Assembly: GCA_023511295.1 (NCBI GenBank)
Contig: JAIMBT010000001.1
Span: forward strand, 1 to 64,000
From: Alicyclobacillus sp.
Lineage (GTDB): Bacteria; Bacillota; Bacilli; Alicyclobacillales; Alicyclobacillaceae
DNA: 64,000 nt
Direction: 5' to 3'
Of the stretch, positions 8,484 through 16,981 are shown piece by piece. Position numbers and translations under genes: made by a program. Below the pieces are notes generated by a model, which was given only the letters and a program-made list of their open reading frames with translations, did not search any database and was not told where the DNA came from. Numbering within the stretch: position 1 is the stretch's first letter; each line of letters starts with the position of its first letter.

Positions 8484-9239
8484 ATGCCGTTGTTGTCTCG
8501 GGCCGAAACGCGCCGCATGCTCGGTAAATTGGAAACCGCGTACCCGGACGCGAAGTGTGCTCTCAACTTCTCGACACCGTTCGAGCTGCTGATTGCGACC
8601 ATCTTGTCCGCACAGTGTACGGATGCGCGGGTCAACATGGTGACCGAAAACTTGTTCAAGAAATACCGCGGCCCAGAGGACTACGCGGCCGTCACACCGG
8701 AAATACTGCAAGAAGACATACAGTCGCTAGGACTGTTTCGCGCCAAGTCGGAGAACATCGTGGCCGCTTGTCGCATGTTGCTCGAACGCTTTGGGGGCGA
8801 GGTGCCGAGGACACAGGATGAGCTGGTGCAGTTGCCGGGCGTGGGGCGCAAGACGGCAAACGTGGTGCTCTCCAACGCCTTCGGCATTCCGGCACTCGCC
8901 GTGGATACGCACGTTCAACGGGTTGCGAACCGGATTGGCTTGGCCAATTCGATGAACCCCAACCTGACGGAGCAGCAGATCTGCCAGCGCGTGCCCCAGA
9001 AGTTGTGGAGCCAAGCGCATCACTGGTTGATTCACCATGGCCGGCAGGTGTGCACGGCGCGCAACCCGAAGTGCGACGTTTGCCCGGTGCAGGCGCACTG
9101 TCAGTTTTACCGCAAATTGCAAGAGGAAGAGAAGCTTCGGGAAAAGGTGTTTGAGGCGAAGACAGCGGGCAAGAAGCGCGGTCGGTCCGGGCCACACCCG
9201 CGCAAAGGCGCGGCCTCGAGTGGGCGGTCGAGGGGTTGA
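8484..9239 (+). CDS. nth: Endonuclease III
   Basis: This is the bifunctional DNA glycosylase/AP lyase that removes oxidised pyrimidines in base excision repair. The 251-aa product shows the helix-hairpin-helix motif LPGVGRKTANVV with the catalytic lysine, the catalytic aspartate in VDTHVQR, and a C-terminal [4Fe-4S] ligand set C-x6-C-x2-C-x5-C (CTARNPKCDVCPVQAHC). After the cluster there is a basic 45-residue tail, longer than in E. coli Nth. ATG 8484 has AGGGGTGG upstream. The open frame extends upstream but the family N-terminus begins here. Confidence 0.93.
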   Translation: MPLLSRAETRRMLGKLETAYPDAKCALNFSTPFELLIATILSAQCTDARVNMVTENLFKKYRGPEDYAAVTPEILQEDIQSLGLFRAKSENIVAACRMLLERFGGEVPRTQDELVQLPGVGRKTANVVLSNAFGIPALAVDTHVQRVANRIGLANSMNPNLTEQQICQRVPQKLWSQAHHWLIHHGRQVCTARNPKCDVCPVQAHCQFYRKLQEEEKLREKVFEAKTAGKKRGRSGPHPRKGAASSGRSRG

Positions 9240-9256
9240 GCCCTGGCTCCATCTGC

Positions 9257-9291
9257 GGCGGACCGGGTCCTGCGGTAGGGTCCGGTCTGCC
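9257..9291. terminator. Hairpin between convergent nth and ygzB
   Basis: GGCGGACCGG (9257-9266) pairs with CCGGTCTGCC (9282-9291), giving a 10-bp stem with one G-T pair. It lies between the 3' ends of nth and ygzB, so it may stop transcription from both sides. No T-tract follows. Confidence 0.5.
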
Positions 9292-9299
9292 GACTCGAG

Positions 9300-9683
9300 C
9301 TACGGGGAACCCGGGTTACGGCCCACCCGGTCTGCGGCCGGGTTCGGGTCGACCGGCACAGACGTCGTGCGGGCATCGCCCGTTTGGACATCCGGCTCGT
9401 AGGAGCCGCTGGGCGTTCGCCGCAATGTCAGGTGGCAGTGGGGACAGGCGTCTATCTCGCCGGTCAGGCGAGCGGATTGGCCGCAGCGCGGGCACGTCAC
9501 CTTCTGGATGGACGTGTTCACCGGCCCGAATCGGAAGTACAGAAGGATGCCGATGACGACGCCGATTCCGCCCACCACCAGCAAGTAAGGCAGCAGGGCG
9601 CGGCTGTACATCCCGCAGTACATCACGAAGAATCCGCCGAACATGAAAACAAGGGCCCAGTTGCGCCACTTGTTCGAGTTCAC
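9300..9683 (-). CDS. ygzB: UPF0295/YgzB-type membrane zinc-ribbon protein
   Basis: This 127-aa protein has two membrane helices (about residues 8-26 and 30-50) followed by a zinc-ribbon knuckle pair, CPRCGQ and CPHCHL, around residues 63-85. The layout matches the UPF0295 (DUF2614) family represented by B. subtilis YgzB, of unknown function. The last 40 residues are a low-complexity tail not found in YgzB. The GTG start at 9683 has GGGAGGGG 6 nt upstream. It is transcribed toward nth. Confidence 0.83.
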   Translation of the reverse strand: MNSNKWRNWALVFMFGGFFVMYCGMYSRALLPYLLVVGGIGVVIGILLYFRFGPVNTSIQKVTCPRCGQSARLTGEIDACPHCHLTLRRTPSGSYEPDVQTGDARTTSVPVDPNPAADRVGRNPGSP

Positions 9684-9804
9684 AGAAAACCCCTCCCGGT
9701 CGAGGCCACAACGGTGTCGAAATCATCCTAGCGAACTTCCGGGGTGGTGTCCACCCCGGAGGCGACGGCCGGGAACGGGAGCGCGTCCGAGAGGGGGATG
9801 CCCG

Positions 9805-10404
9805 GTGTGGAAAAAAGCGTTCGTCGTCCTGTTGTCCCTCAACCTGTTCGTCGTCGTCGGCGGCGCGCTGTGGTGGGGGACCCTGCCGAAGGCGTCCTCG
9901 GTTCAGCCGCCGCAGGCGGCGGTGATGAGTAACGACAAACCGGCCACCATCCAACTGTCGGTTGGCCAGGACGCCATCAACAGTTATCTGGAGTACGCCC
10001 TGTCCGAGCAGGCCGACGTCAGCCAGGTCGTCAGCTACGCGAACGTCCAGTTTGCGGACACGTGGACCGTGCAGATTGGCCTCAAACTGAAGGATCGCGT
10101 GATTCCCTGCAACATTGTGTTCACGCCGACGGTCGCGAACGGCAACCTCATCCTGCACGTCGAGAGCGCGACGACGGGAGATCTCCCCGTCCCGCTCGGT
10201 GCATTGTTCTTCGTCATGTCGCATCTGCCGTGGCCCGCCTGGATAGCGGTGGACGGCGCCAACCACGACCTCCACCTCAACTTCACAGAGCGGCCGCAAC
10301 AGCCGTACGGTGTGCGGATCTTGGGCTATTCCGCCGCCACTCGCGAGGTCTCCCTGCAGGTGTCCATCTTGCCGAAATCGCTGCTCTCCACCACGCACTC
10401 CTGA
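9805..10404 (+). CDS. ypmS: YpmS/DUF2140-family membrane-anchored protein
   Basis: This 199-aa protein has one N-terminal membrane anchor (residues 4-24, LLSLNLFVVVGGALWW) and an extracytoplasmic domain of the YpmS/DUF2140 family. The conserved block after the anchor (IQLSVGQDAINSYLEYAL) and the later PVPLGALFFVM match the family. Function is unknown; the outward domain suggests an envelope role. The GTG at 9805 is preferred because a G-rich ribosome-binding site (GAGGGGG) sits about 8 nt upstream. An ATG at 9798 is out of frame. Confidence 0.8.
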   Translation: MWKKAFVVLLSLNLFVVVGGALWWGTLPKASSVQPPQAAVMSNDKPATIQLSVGQDAINSYLEYALSEQADVSQVVSYANVQFADTWTVQIGLKLKDRVIPCNIVFTPTVANGNLILHVESATTGDLPVPLGALFFVMSHLPWPAWIAVDGANHDLHLNFTERPQQPYGVRILGYSAATREVSLQVSILPKSLLSTTHS

Positions 10405-10553
10405 CGCCCGCGCAGCTTCGCACCCGCATCTCCGCCCGCATAGTCGGCTCGCACGCGTCACATCCTAATCCTTGCAACCTTGCCGGTTCACCCACACCCC
10501 GGCAACTTCAGGCAGGGAGGTGTCGCGCGCTGCTGCCTGCGTGGATCACCCGA

Positions 10554-12530
10554 TTGTTCACGGTCGACGATAGCATCGTGGCACACCAGTTTTCACTGGC
10601 GGACGAAGAGGGTGGGGATTCCGACTCCACCGATTCCGAGGGCGCTCGCACCTCATCCGCCGACCCGAATGACGATGCCGATCTCGATACCAGCCCCTCC
10701 CCGGCGGACGGACAGGCCAAACGCTCCGTCCGCCGAGCGCGCCCACTCGGCGAGCGCTCGCCAGAGCGCGACGGACAACGCGGGCATGCGGGCGACGACA
10801 ACCGAATCCCCACCCGCGTGAAGGAGGTCCAGGAACGCCTCAAAGAGACGTTCCATCTGCCGGTCAATAAGGACGTCGTGGTCCGGGAGTTCAGCGTGGG
10901 GCCGGATCAGTGGCCAGCCGTGGCCGTGTTTATCGACGGTATGGCGAGCACCTTGATTGTGAACGAGTCGATCTTGGAACCCCTGATGGTTCTCACGGCG
11001 GACGACCTGTTCGGCAGTCAAGCTGCGGTGGATGGGGCCGCACAGGCCCGTGCTGGCGCAGCGCCGCCGGCACAAGGGCGGGAATCCTTCGGCCGGCCCG
11101 CGCAGTTCGGCGACAAGCCACCCTTGCGCCCGCTGCCAGATCGGATGGACCGGGTGGTTCAGACCCTGCTGCCCAGCAACCAGGTGTCCGTCGTCGACAC
11201 CTGGAGTGGGGCTGTGGACGGAATCTTGACCGGATCGACCGCGGTGTTCGTCGAGGGGACGGAGCGCGCGGTCATCGCCGAAAGCAAGGGCTGGGAACAC
11301 CGGAGCGTGTCGCTGCCTCAGACGGAGAGTGTCGTCAAGGGCCCGCACCAGGCGTTCACGGAGTCGTTTCGGGCGAACACTGCTCTCATTCGCGCCCTGT
11401 TGCGGTCCGCCGACCTTGTGACAGAAATGATGTCGGTCGGCAGACTTGGCAAGACGGACGTCGCCATCATGTACATGCACGGGCTGACCAACGAACGGCT
11501 GGTGGCGGAGGTCAAGCGCCGGATTGAGGCGGTGGACGTGGACTACCTGGCGGACAGTGGCACGCTGCAACAGTTCATCGAGGACGACCCGCGCGTCTGG
11601 CTGCCGCAGTCCCTGTCCACCGAGCGCCCGGACCGGGTGGCCCAGATGCTGACGGAGGGCTACGTCGCCATCCTCGTCGGGCAGAGTACGTTCGTGCTGG
11701 TGGTGCCGGTGGTCTTCTGGACGCTCATGCAGTCGGCGGAGGACGCGTACGTGCGCTACCCGTTCGGCTCGTTCCTGCGCGGCATTCGGTGGGTCGCCTT
11801 AGCCGCGGCTCTGTTGGTCCCGTCTCTCTACCTGGCGGTCACCAACTACCACCCGGAGATGATCCCGACTGATCTCATGATGGCCATCGCCGGCAGCCGT
11901 GAGCAGGTGCCGTTTCCGGCGATTGTCGAAATCCTCATCATGGAATTCGCGATTGAGTTGATTCGCGAGGCCGGTATCCGCATCCCGTCCATCATCGGCC
12001 CTACCATTGGCATCGTGGGTGCGTTGATCATCGGCCAGGCAGCGGTTCAGGCGGGAATCGTCAGTCCGTTGTTGGTGATTGTGATTGCTGTGACAGCCCT
12101 CGCGTCCTTCAGTATTCCGACGTACAACCTGCAGTTTGGGGTTCGCATCATGCGCTTCGTGTTTCTGCTGGTCGCCGCGATGTTCGGATTCTACGGACTG
12201 GCACTGGCCATTGTCGCGATGATTGCGCGCTTGTCGGTGCAAAAGTCGTTCGGCGTGCCGCTGTTCGCGCCCGTCGCGCCGAAGATGGACTCCGCGCCGG
12301 ACGTGTTCGCACGTGGCCCCGCCTACGCGATGAACCAACGGCCGCTGTTCCTGTATACGCAGAAGTCGTGGCGACAGCAGCCGTACACGAGGCCCTGGAG
12401 CGCACTCAGCGCGAGGCGCCAGAACACCATACGCACTCGGGAGCAGCGACAGGACAGCAACTCGTTTAGTCCGCCCGGCCGCGCCGGTCGAAACGGCGGC
12501 GGGAACAACGGAGGGAGGAGTTCGGAATGA
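10554..12530 (+). CDS. gerA: GerA-family germinant receptor A subunit
   Basis: This is the A subunit of a spore inner-membrane nutrient germinant receptor. After a variable, highly charged N-terminal segment of about 100 residues rich in D, S, R and P, the protein has the typical GerA core: SVVKGPHQAFTESFRANTALIR, then GRLGKTDVAIMYMHG, then about five or six membrane helices. A basic, low-complexity C-terminal tail follows. The start is unclear: GGGAGG at 10515-10520 would serve a CTG at 10530 or 10533, while TTG 10554 and GTG 10578 are the first conventional in-frame starts. It overlaps the next gene by 4 bp (ATGA). Confidence 0.88.
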   Translation: MFTVDDSIVAHQFSLADEEGGDSDSTDSEGARTSSADPNDDADLDTSPSPADGQAKRSVRRARPLGERSPERDGQRGHAGDDNRIPTRVKEVQERLKETFHLPVNKDVVVREFSVGPDQWPAVAVFIDGMASTLIVNESILEPLMVLTADDLFGSQAAVDGAAQARAGAAPPAQGRESFGRPAQFGDKPPLRPLPDRMDRVVQTLLPSNQVSVVDTWSGAVDGILTGSTAVFVEGTERAVIAESKGWEHRSVSLPQTESVVKGPHQAFTESFRANTALIRALLRSADLVTEMMSVGRLGKTDVAIMYMHGLTNERLVAEVKRRIEAVDVDYLADSGTLQQFIEDDPRVWLPQSLSTERPDRVAQMLTEGYVAILVGQSTFVLVVPVVFWTLMQSAEDAYVRYPFGSFLRGIRWVALAAALLVPSLYLAVTNYHPEMIPTDLMMAIAGSREQVPFPAIVEILIMEFAIELIREAGIRIPSIIGPTIGIVGALIIGQAAVQAGIVSPLLVIVIAVTALASFSIPTYNLQFGVRIMRFVFLLVAAMFGFYGLALAIVAMIARLSVQKSFGVPLFAPVAPKMDSAPDVFARGPAYAMNQRPLFLYTQKSWRQQPYTRPWSALSARRQNTIRTREQRQDSNSFSPPGRAGRNGGGNNGGRSSE

Positions 12531-13642
12531 GACCGACGGCCCGCCACATGCGCGTTGGGGCGCGCGAGTTGACGAGCATGACGACCGTTCTGATTGCCAC
12601 GAACGCGTTCCTCAGCTATCCTGCCATTTCGAGCAGCGCCGGTCTCGAAGCGGCGTGGATGGAACCGCTGTGGGCGGGCGGCATGGCCATCCTGGCGTTT
12701 CTCATCATCGACATGATGTTTCGCCGCTACTTCCCGGGTCAGGACCTGTTGGAAGTGGCCCATCGCACCTTCGGCAAGGCGGTCGGCGGTTTCATCGCCA
12801 TCGCATACGCCGCGTACTTCATCTGGACGACGGCCGTCATCATGCGCCAGTTCGCGGAGACTGTCATCATCACGGTGTTGCCGAATACGCCGATTGTCGT
12901 CGTCGTCGGCCTCTTCACGGTCACCATGTGCTATGTCGCGTCGTGCGGATTGGAGGCCATCTGCCGTTTGGGCCAGCTGACCTTCCCGCTGGTGAGCCTC
13001 GGGATCATCAGCGCCGTCTGTCTCACCGGCAACTGGTGGCAGCCGACGTTCCTGATGCCGCTGTGGGGCAATGGGGTTGGGGCGGTCTTCCGCGGCAGCC
13101 TGTACAGTGCGTCGAGCTTCATCAACGTCCTGCTGTTGTGCCTCATCTACCCCCACGCGAAGGACTACCGAGATCTGCGCCGCGTCGGACTCTGGAGCAC
13201 CGTCTGGGGGATGCTGCTGCTGACGGTGTTCGTGGTCGGCTACCACCTCGTGTTCGCACCGGAATTGACGTCGAAGATGGCCTCCCCCATCTATTCGATG
13301 GCCCGCCTCGTGCACATCGGCCGTTTTTTACAGCGCGTGGAGAGTGTGTACGTGTTCATCTGGGTGGCGGCGGCGGTGATTCACCTCTCCATCACACTTT
13401 GGGCCGCAAGCTACGTCCTCTCCGGGACGTTTAACTGGCCGACGCATCGGCCGATTCTGCCCGCCCTCGGCCTCGCCTGCCTGACTGTCGGTATGACGCA
13501 GCCAGACATCGCCACGGTCATCCGCAGCCAGCGGGCAGCCCACATGACGTGGGCCTGGGCGGTCATCTTCGTGGTGCCCATCCTGTTGTTGGCGGTCGGC
13601 GCTCTGCGCGTCCGCGGCCGTCCGCGGCCGAAACCGTCGTGA
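12527..13642 (+). CDS. gerB: GerB-family germination permease (receptor B subunit)
   Basis: This 371-aa integral membrane protein belongs to the APC-superfamily endospore germination permeases (GerAB/Spore_permease). Ten hydrophobic segments are spread over the protein, starting near VLIATNAFLSYPA and ending near VVPILLLAVGAL. In GerA-type receptors the B subunit is the germinant-sensing membrane subunit; the ligand cannot be read from sequence. The ATG overlaps the gerA stop, so A and B are translationally coupled. No GerC-type lipoprotein gene follows: the next gene is a 57-aa membrane protein, so the C subunit is missing or located elsewhere. Confidence 0.9.
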   Translation: MRPTARHMRVGARELTSMTTVLIATNAFLSYPAISSSAGLEAAWMEPLWAGGMAILAFLIIDMMFRRYFPGQDLLEVAHRTFGKAVGGFIAIAYAAYFIWTTAVIMRQFAETVIITVLPNTPIVVVVGLFTVTMCYVASCGLEAICRLGQLTFPLVSLGIISAVCLTGNWWQPTFLMPLWGNGVGAVFRGSLYSASSFINVLLLCLIYPHAKDYRDLRRVGLWSTVWGMLLLTVFVVGYHLVFAPELTSKMASPIYSMARLVHIGRFLQRVESVYVFIWVAAAVIHLSITLWAASYVLSGTFNWPTHRPILPALGLACLTVGMTQPDIATVIRSQRAAHMTWAWAVIFVVPILLLAVGALRVRGRPRPKPS

Positions 13643-13764
13643 TGGCCCGTTCATCGAACAGCCGGTTTCCGCTCACTTGAGTCCCCGATGGCGACGTCGG
13701 CGTGGACCGAAGCGGCGGGGGCCTTTCCACTTCATGGGATGACGGAGTCAAGGAGGCTATCGGG

Positions 13765-13938
13765 ATGCTGCGCTTTCTGCTGTTGATGGTGTTACCCGTC
13801 TGGGTGTGCATCTACACAGTTCAGTTCGGCCGATGGGTGGGGAGCAAGCGGAACGTGCCTGGGGCGGTGGCTGCGTATGCGATAGCCGGACTCAGTTTTT
13901 GTGGTTCTGGCTGGATTTTATGGCGGCTGACGCACTGA
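13765..13938 (+). CDS. Small membrane protein of unknown function
   Basis: This is a 57-aa protein with two predicted membrane helices (residues 4-21 and about 33-53) separated by a short basic loop (GSKRN). I do not recognise the family. ATG 13765 is supported by AGGAGG at 13751-13756. It follows gerB by 122 bp, in the same direction. It has none of the signal peptide and lipobox features of a GerC subunit. It may simply be a small envelope protein. Confidence 0.55.
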   Translation: MLRFLLLMVLPVWVCIYTVQFGRWVGSKRNVPGAVAAYAIAGLSFCGSGWILWRLTH

Positions 13939-14008
13939 ATGGGTGCAGGTTGTGCGTCGAGGTGAAATCGGATGGCGTCCGGTGAACGCAGCCCCCTCTG
14001 GTGCGCGG

Positions 14009-14014
14009 TATAAT
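14009..14014 (+). promoter_or_regulatory. Candidate -10 element for rnhA-queG
   Basis: TATAAT at 14009-14014 lies 46 bp upstream of the rnhA start. No good -35 sequence is found at 16-18 bp spacing, so the promoter call rests on the -10 alone. Confidence 0.35.
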
Positions 14015-14059
14015 GTCTCCAACATGTCCCGAGGTATCGAGGGATTCAGGAGGTTTCCG

Positions 14060-14572
14060 ATGACCGATTCATCCATGAACGGGCAAGGCGTTGTGGACCG
14101 GGGGGAACCGGCGAACCGTCCGGTCGCCGGTGGTGGAGCGATGTCAGCAGTGGAGATCTACACAGATGGTGCGTGCTCGGGTAACCCGGGACCGGGAGGA
14201 TGGGCGGCGGTTCTGGTGTACGGAAACCAACAGCGAGAGATTTCCGGCGGTGCCGTGAACACCACCAACCAGCGGATGGAGCTCACTGCGGTGTGCGAGG
14301 CGCTCAAGCAGCTGAAGCGCCCGTGCCGCGTCGTCCTCTACAGCGACTCCGCCTACGTCGTCAACTGCTTTCGTCAGAAGTGGTATGTGTCCTGGCGGAA
14401 GAACGGCTGGAAGAACAGCAAAGGAGACCCCGTGCAGAACCGGGATCTATGGGAGGCGCTGCTCGCGCAGGTGGAGCGGCATCAGGTCACGTTCGCGAAG
14501 GTGAAAGGACATGCGGGCGTGGCGATGAACGAGCGCTGCGACGAGCTCGCTCGGGCGGCGGTGCCGCGATGA
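14060..14572 (+). CDS. rnhA: Ribonuclease HI
   Basis: This enzyme cleaves the RNA strand of RNA-DNA hybrids. All catalytic residues of bacterial RNase HI are present: D in IYTDGACSGNPGPGG, E in QRMELTAV, D in YSDSAYVV, the late histidine in KGHAG and the final D in NERCDELA. The basic W-rich handle (KWYVSWRKNGWKN) is retained. Two starts are possible. ATG 14060 has a strong AGGAGG site and gives a 27-residue N-terminal extension, while ATG 14141 has GGTGGAG upstream and gives the standard length of about 143 aa. I list the longer form. The stop overlaps the queG start (ATGA). Confidence 0.92.
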   Translation: MTDSSMNGQGVVDRGEPANRPVAGGGAMSAVEIYTDGACSGNPGPGGWAAVLVYGNQQREISGGAVNTTNQRMELTAVCEALKQLKRPCRVVLYSDSAYVVNCFRQKWYVSWRKNGWKNSKGDPVQNRDLWEALLAQVERHQVTFAKVKGHAGVAMNERCDELARAAVPR

Positions 14573-15780
14573 CGCGAGCGCGGGGAAGCGCGGGCTCCGT
14601 CAGCCGCGAGGCAGAAGGCAGGGAGGGACATGCAGTCAGCCGAGAGGTCCTGGCACGGATGGGACGTGCGGCGGGATTCGCGGCGATTGGCGCGACGACG
14701 GCAGACCCGTTTCCAGAACTCGTCCCGCGCCTGCGAGCGTACGAGAATCGCGGGCGCACGGGGTTCGAGCACGCGGAGATTGAGCGCCGCATCGACCCGA
14801 AACGTTGGTATCCGGAGGCGGTGTCGCTGATTGCGGTGGCGACCCCTTACCTCACGGAGGAGGGATTTCACACGGCTCGCCGCCACCCACGGCAGGGTTT
14901 GCACGGTGCCGTGACGGTGTACGCCTATGGGGCGGATTATCACACGGTCATGGCGGAGCGGGCCCGGGCACTGGTCCAGCTCCTCGAAGCCCACGTCGGC
15001 GGCCGGGTCGGTTACCGGATTGCCGTCGACACGGCACCCCTTGTGGACCGGCGCGTTGCGGAGCGAGCTGGTATCGGCTGGGTGGGTAAGAACTGCATGC
15101 TGTTTACGCCAGAGCATGGGTCTTTCGTCTTTCTGGGGACGATTGCCGTCGACATCGCAATTGAGCCAACGGGTCCGGAGCAGCCGTCTCGTTGCGGGAC
15201 CTGTACGCGGTGTCTGGATGCGTGTCCGACGGGGGCGCTGCTCGCACCGGGCGTGATAGATGCCACGCGCTGCCTGTCCTACGTGACGCAGATGAAAGGG
15301 GTGATTCCTCGCGAGTTCCGCGCCGCCATGGGGCGGAGGGTGTGGGGGTGCGACACGTGTCAGTGGGCGTGCCCGGAGAACCGCGACGTGTCGTTTGCCA
15401 AGGACGCTGCGTTTTTGCCTGAAGGAGAACTGGCCTACCCAGAGCTGGTGGAGATTCTGCAGTGGTCCAATCGGGGGTTCACGGCCCGCTACGGCCACAC
15501 GGCGGCGGCCTGGAGAGGCGTACGGACCTGGCAGCGCAACGCGCTGATTGCCCTCGGCAACACCCGCAAGGCCGAAGCGGTCCCTCACATCGCGCCGTTC
15601 CTGCGGCACGACCGCGTTGAACTGCGCATCAGCGCCGCTTGGGCGCTCGGGCGCATCGGTGGCCTCGCGGCTTCTCGGCACTTGACGGAAGCGCTGCAGG
15701 AGGAAGAGGACCCGGCCTGTCGGGAGGAACTGGAGCTCGCCCTCCGGGAAGCCGCTCGCTCGGATGCGACGCGGAGCTAG
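14569..15780 (+). CDS. queG: Epoxyqueuosine reductase QueG
   Basis: This is the cobalamin-dependent iron-sulfur enzyme that reduces epoxyqueuosine to queuosine in tRNA. The 403-aa protein has the catalytic Asp context (VDTAPLVDRRVAE), GIGWVGKN, and two ferredoxin-like clusters: CGTCTRCLDACPTGAL, and CDTCQWACPEN together with an earlier ATRC. The C-terminal 90 residues form HEAT-like repeats (NALIALGN..., SAAWALGRIGG), as in the Firmicute form that docks tRNA. The ATG overlaps the rnhA stop. The leading 30 residues are poorly conserved, so a downstream start is possible. Confidence 0.92.
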   Translation: MTRARGSAGSVSREAEGREGHAVSREVLARMGRAAGFAAIGATTADPFPELVPRLRAYENRGRTGFEHAEIERRIDPKRWYPEAVSLIAVATPYLTEEGFHTARRHPRQGLHGAVTVYAYGADYHTVMAERARALVQLLEAHVGGRVGYRIAVDTAPLVDRRVAERAGIGWVGKNCMLFTPEHGSFVFLGTIAVDIAIEPTGPEQPSRCGTCTRCLDACPTGALLAPGVIDATRCLSYVTQMKGVIPREFRAAMGRRVWGCDTCQWACPENRDVSFAKDAAFLPEGELAYPELVEILQWSNRGFTARYGHTAAAWRGVRTWQRNALIALGNTRKAEAVPHIAPFLRHDRVELRISAAWALGRIGGLAASRHLTEALQEEEDPACREELELALREAARSDATRS

Positions 15781-15822
15781 GGAACGGCCTTGCAACCGGT
15801 GAAGACGTCGCGATGCACCGAC

Positions 15823-15855
15823 GCGAATGGTCCCCCAAGGAGGGGGACCATTCGC
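15823..15855. terminator. 14-bp perfect hairpin between queG and holin-like gene
   Basis: GCGAATGGTCCCCC (15823-15836) is followed by a 5-nt loop and its exact complement (15842-15855). It lies between two convergent genes and is the likely bidirectional end of both transcripts. No T-tract is present. Confidence 0.7.
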
Positions 15856-15885
15856 AGGACCGAACACGCGGCTTCGGGTGCTGCT

Positions 15886-16236
15886 TCAGCGGTCGGACGG
15901 GACGCCTGGCCGCTGAAGCGGGATGAACAAGTCGATAATCCCAATCACCAGCGATGCGATGATGGCCCCCAGTGCTGTAACCCGCATCCCTGGAACGACC
16001 CACTGGGCGACGTAGAGAATGACGGCGCTGACGATGAAGCCCACAATCCCTCGCCCGTAATTCGTGATGCGAGGTCCGAACAGCGCCTCGACGCCCCAGC
16101 CAATCAGAGAGACCACAATCGCCGCGATGATTGCGGACCAAAAACCGGCGATTTGAAACCCAGGGACGAGATACGACACCAACAGGTACACGATAGCCGA
16201 TACGATGAATCGGACAATGGTTCCAAGCCAGTTCAT
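15886..16236 (-). CDS. Phage-holin-family IV type (YvlD-like) membrane protein
   Basis: This 116-aa protein consists of four hydrophobic helices with short loops (LGTIVRFIVSAIVYLLVSYLVPG, then WSAIIAAIVVSLIGWG, GIVGFIVSAVILYVAQW, LGAIIASLVIGIIDLFIP). The pattern and the paired VPG turns match the family commonly annotated as mycobacterial 4-TM phage holin, superfamily IV, including B. subtilis YvlD. There is no phage context, so a holin role should not be assumed. The ATG at 16236 has a perfect GGAGGAG site. Confidence 0.8.
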   Translation of the reverse strand: MNWLGTIVRFIVSAIVYLLVSYLVPGFQIAGFWSAIIAAIVVSLIGWGVEALFGPRITNYGRGIVGFIVSAVILYVAQWVVPGMRVTALGAIIASLVIGIIDLFIPLQRPGVPSDR

Positions 16237-16341
16237 TTTGCTCCTCCTTCGATACAGGCTGACCCTAGAGTTCCACGTTCTCCGCCAAATTAACCGTCGG
16301 ATGCAGAAAAAACGGCCCGCGGGCCAATGGGAGGAATGGAG

Positions 16342-16941
16342 ATGCAAGTTGTGTGGTGTGGAGGGAACGACGAACGCGCGATGGCCAGTGGTTTCGTCGA
16401 GACGCCGCACGGTCAGGTGTGGGTCGTAACGGATGCAGAAGGTGTGCTGGAGGTGAGCTGGGGGCAGCCCGAGACCAAAGGTGTACCGGCCGGTTCGCCG
16501 TCCGCACCGGCCGAAGGGTCAGGGCGCCCAGGCGACGGTTCGGCGCTGCCGGACGCTGCCGCCGCACGTCGCTGGCTCGTGGAGGCGCTGACGCAGTTGA
16601 CGGAGTATTTCGCTCTACAGCGCCGCACGTTTGACCTCCCCTTGCGACTGCAGGGGACGGACTTTCAACGGGCTGTTTGGCAAGCCCTGCTCGAGATCCC
16701 GTACGGGGAGACCCGGTCGTACGGCGAGATTGCCCGTGCCATCGGCCGGGACAAGGCCGTGCGCGCCGTCGGCCAGGCGAACCGGGCGAATCCCTTGGCT
16801 ATCGTTGTCCCGTGTCACCGCGTCGTCGGGCGCAATGGTTCCCTCACGGGGTATGCCGGTTCGCAGGTACACCTGAAGGCGGCACTGTTGCAGCTCGAAC
16901 GAGGGGATGCGTGCGGCGGGACTACGGCGAACGGGGCGTGA
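16342..16941 (+). CDS. ogt: Methylated-DNA-protein cysteine methyltransferase
   Basis: This is a suicide DNA repair protein that transfers the alkyl group from O6-alkylguanine to its own cysteine. The active site PCHRVVG is present, preceded by the DNA-binding helix-turn-helix region (FQRAVWQALLEIPYGETRSYGEIA) and the arginine finger (AVGQANRANP). A divergent N-terminal domain with a low-complexity insert (about residues 45-65) precedes it. ATG 16342 is best placed relative to GGGAGGA at 16329-16335; ATG 16336 is too close. It is divergent from the holin-like gene. Confidence 0.9.
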   Translation: MQVVWCGGNDERAMASGFVETPHGQVWVVTDAEGVLEVSWGQPETKGVPAGSPSAPAEGSGRPGDGSALPDAAAARRWLVEALTQLTEYFALQRRTFDLPLRLQGTDFQRAVWQALLEIPYGETRSYGEIARAIGRDKAVRAVGQANRANPLAIVVPCHRVVGRNGSLTGYAGSQVHLKAALLQLERGDACGGTTANGA

Positions 16942-16981
16942 CCGGTGCGCCAGCATCGCACCGGGATGTGGCCCCTCTTCG

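Noticed and set aside
15886-16236. Prophage remnant because of the holin-like protein
   Set aside because: The family name is historical; YvlD-type proteins are chromosomal. No other phage gene is nearby.
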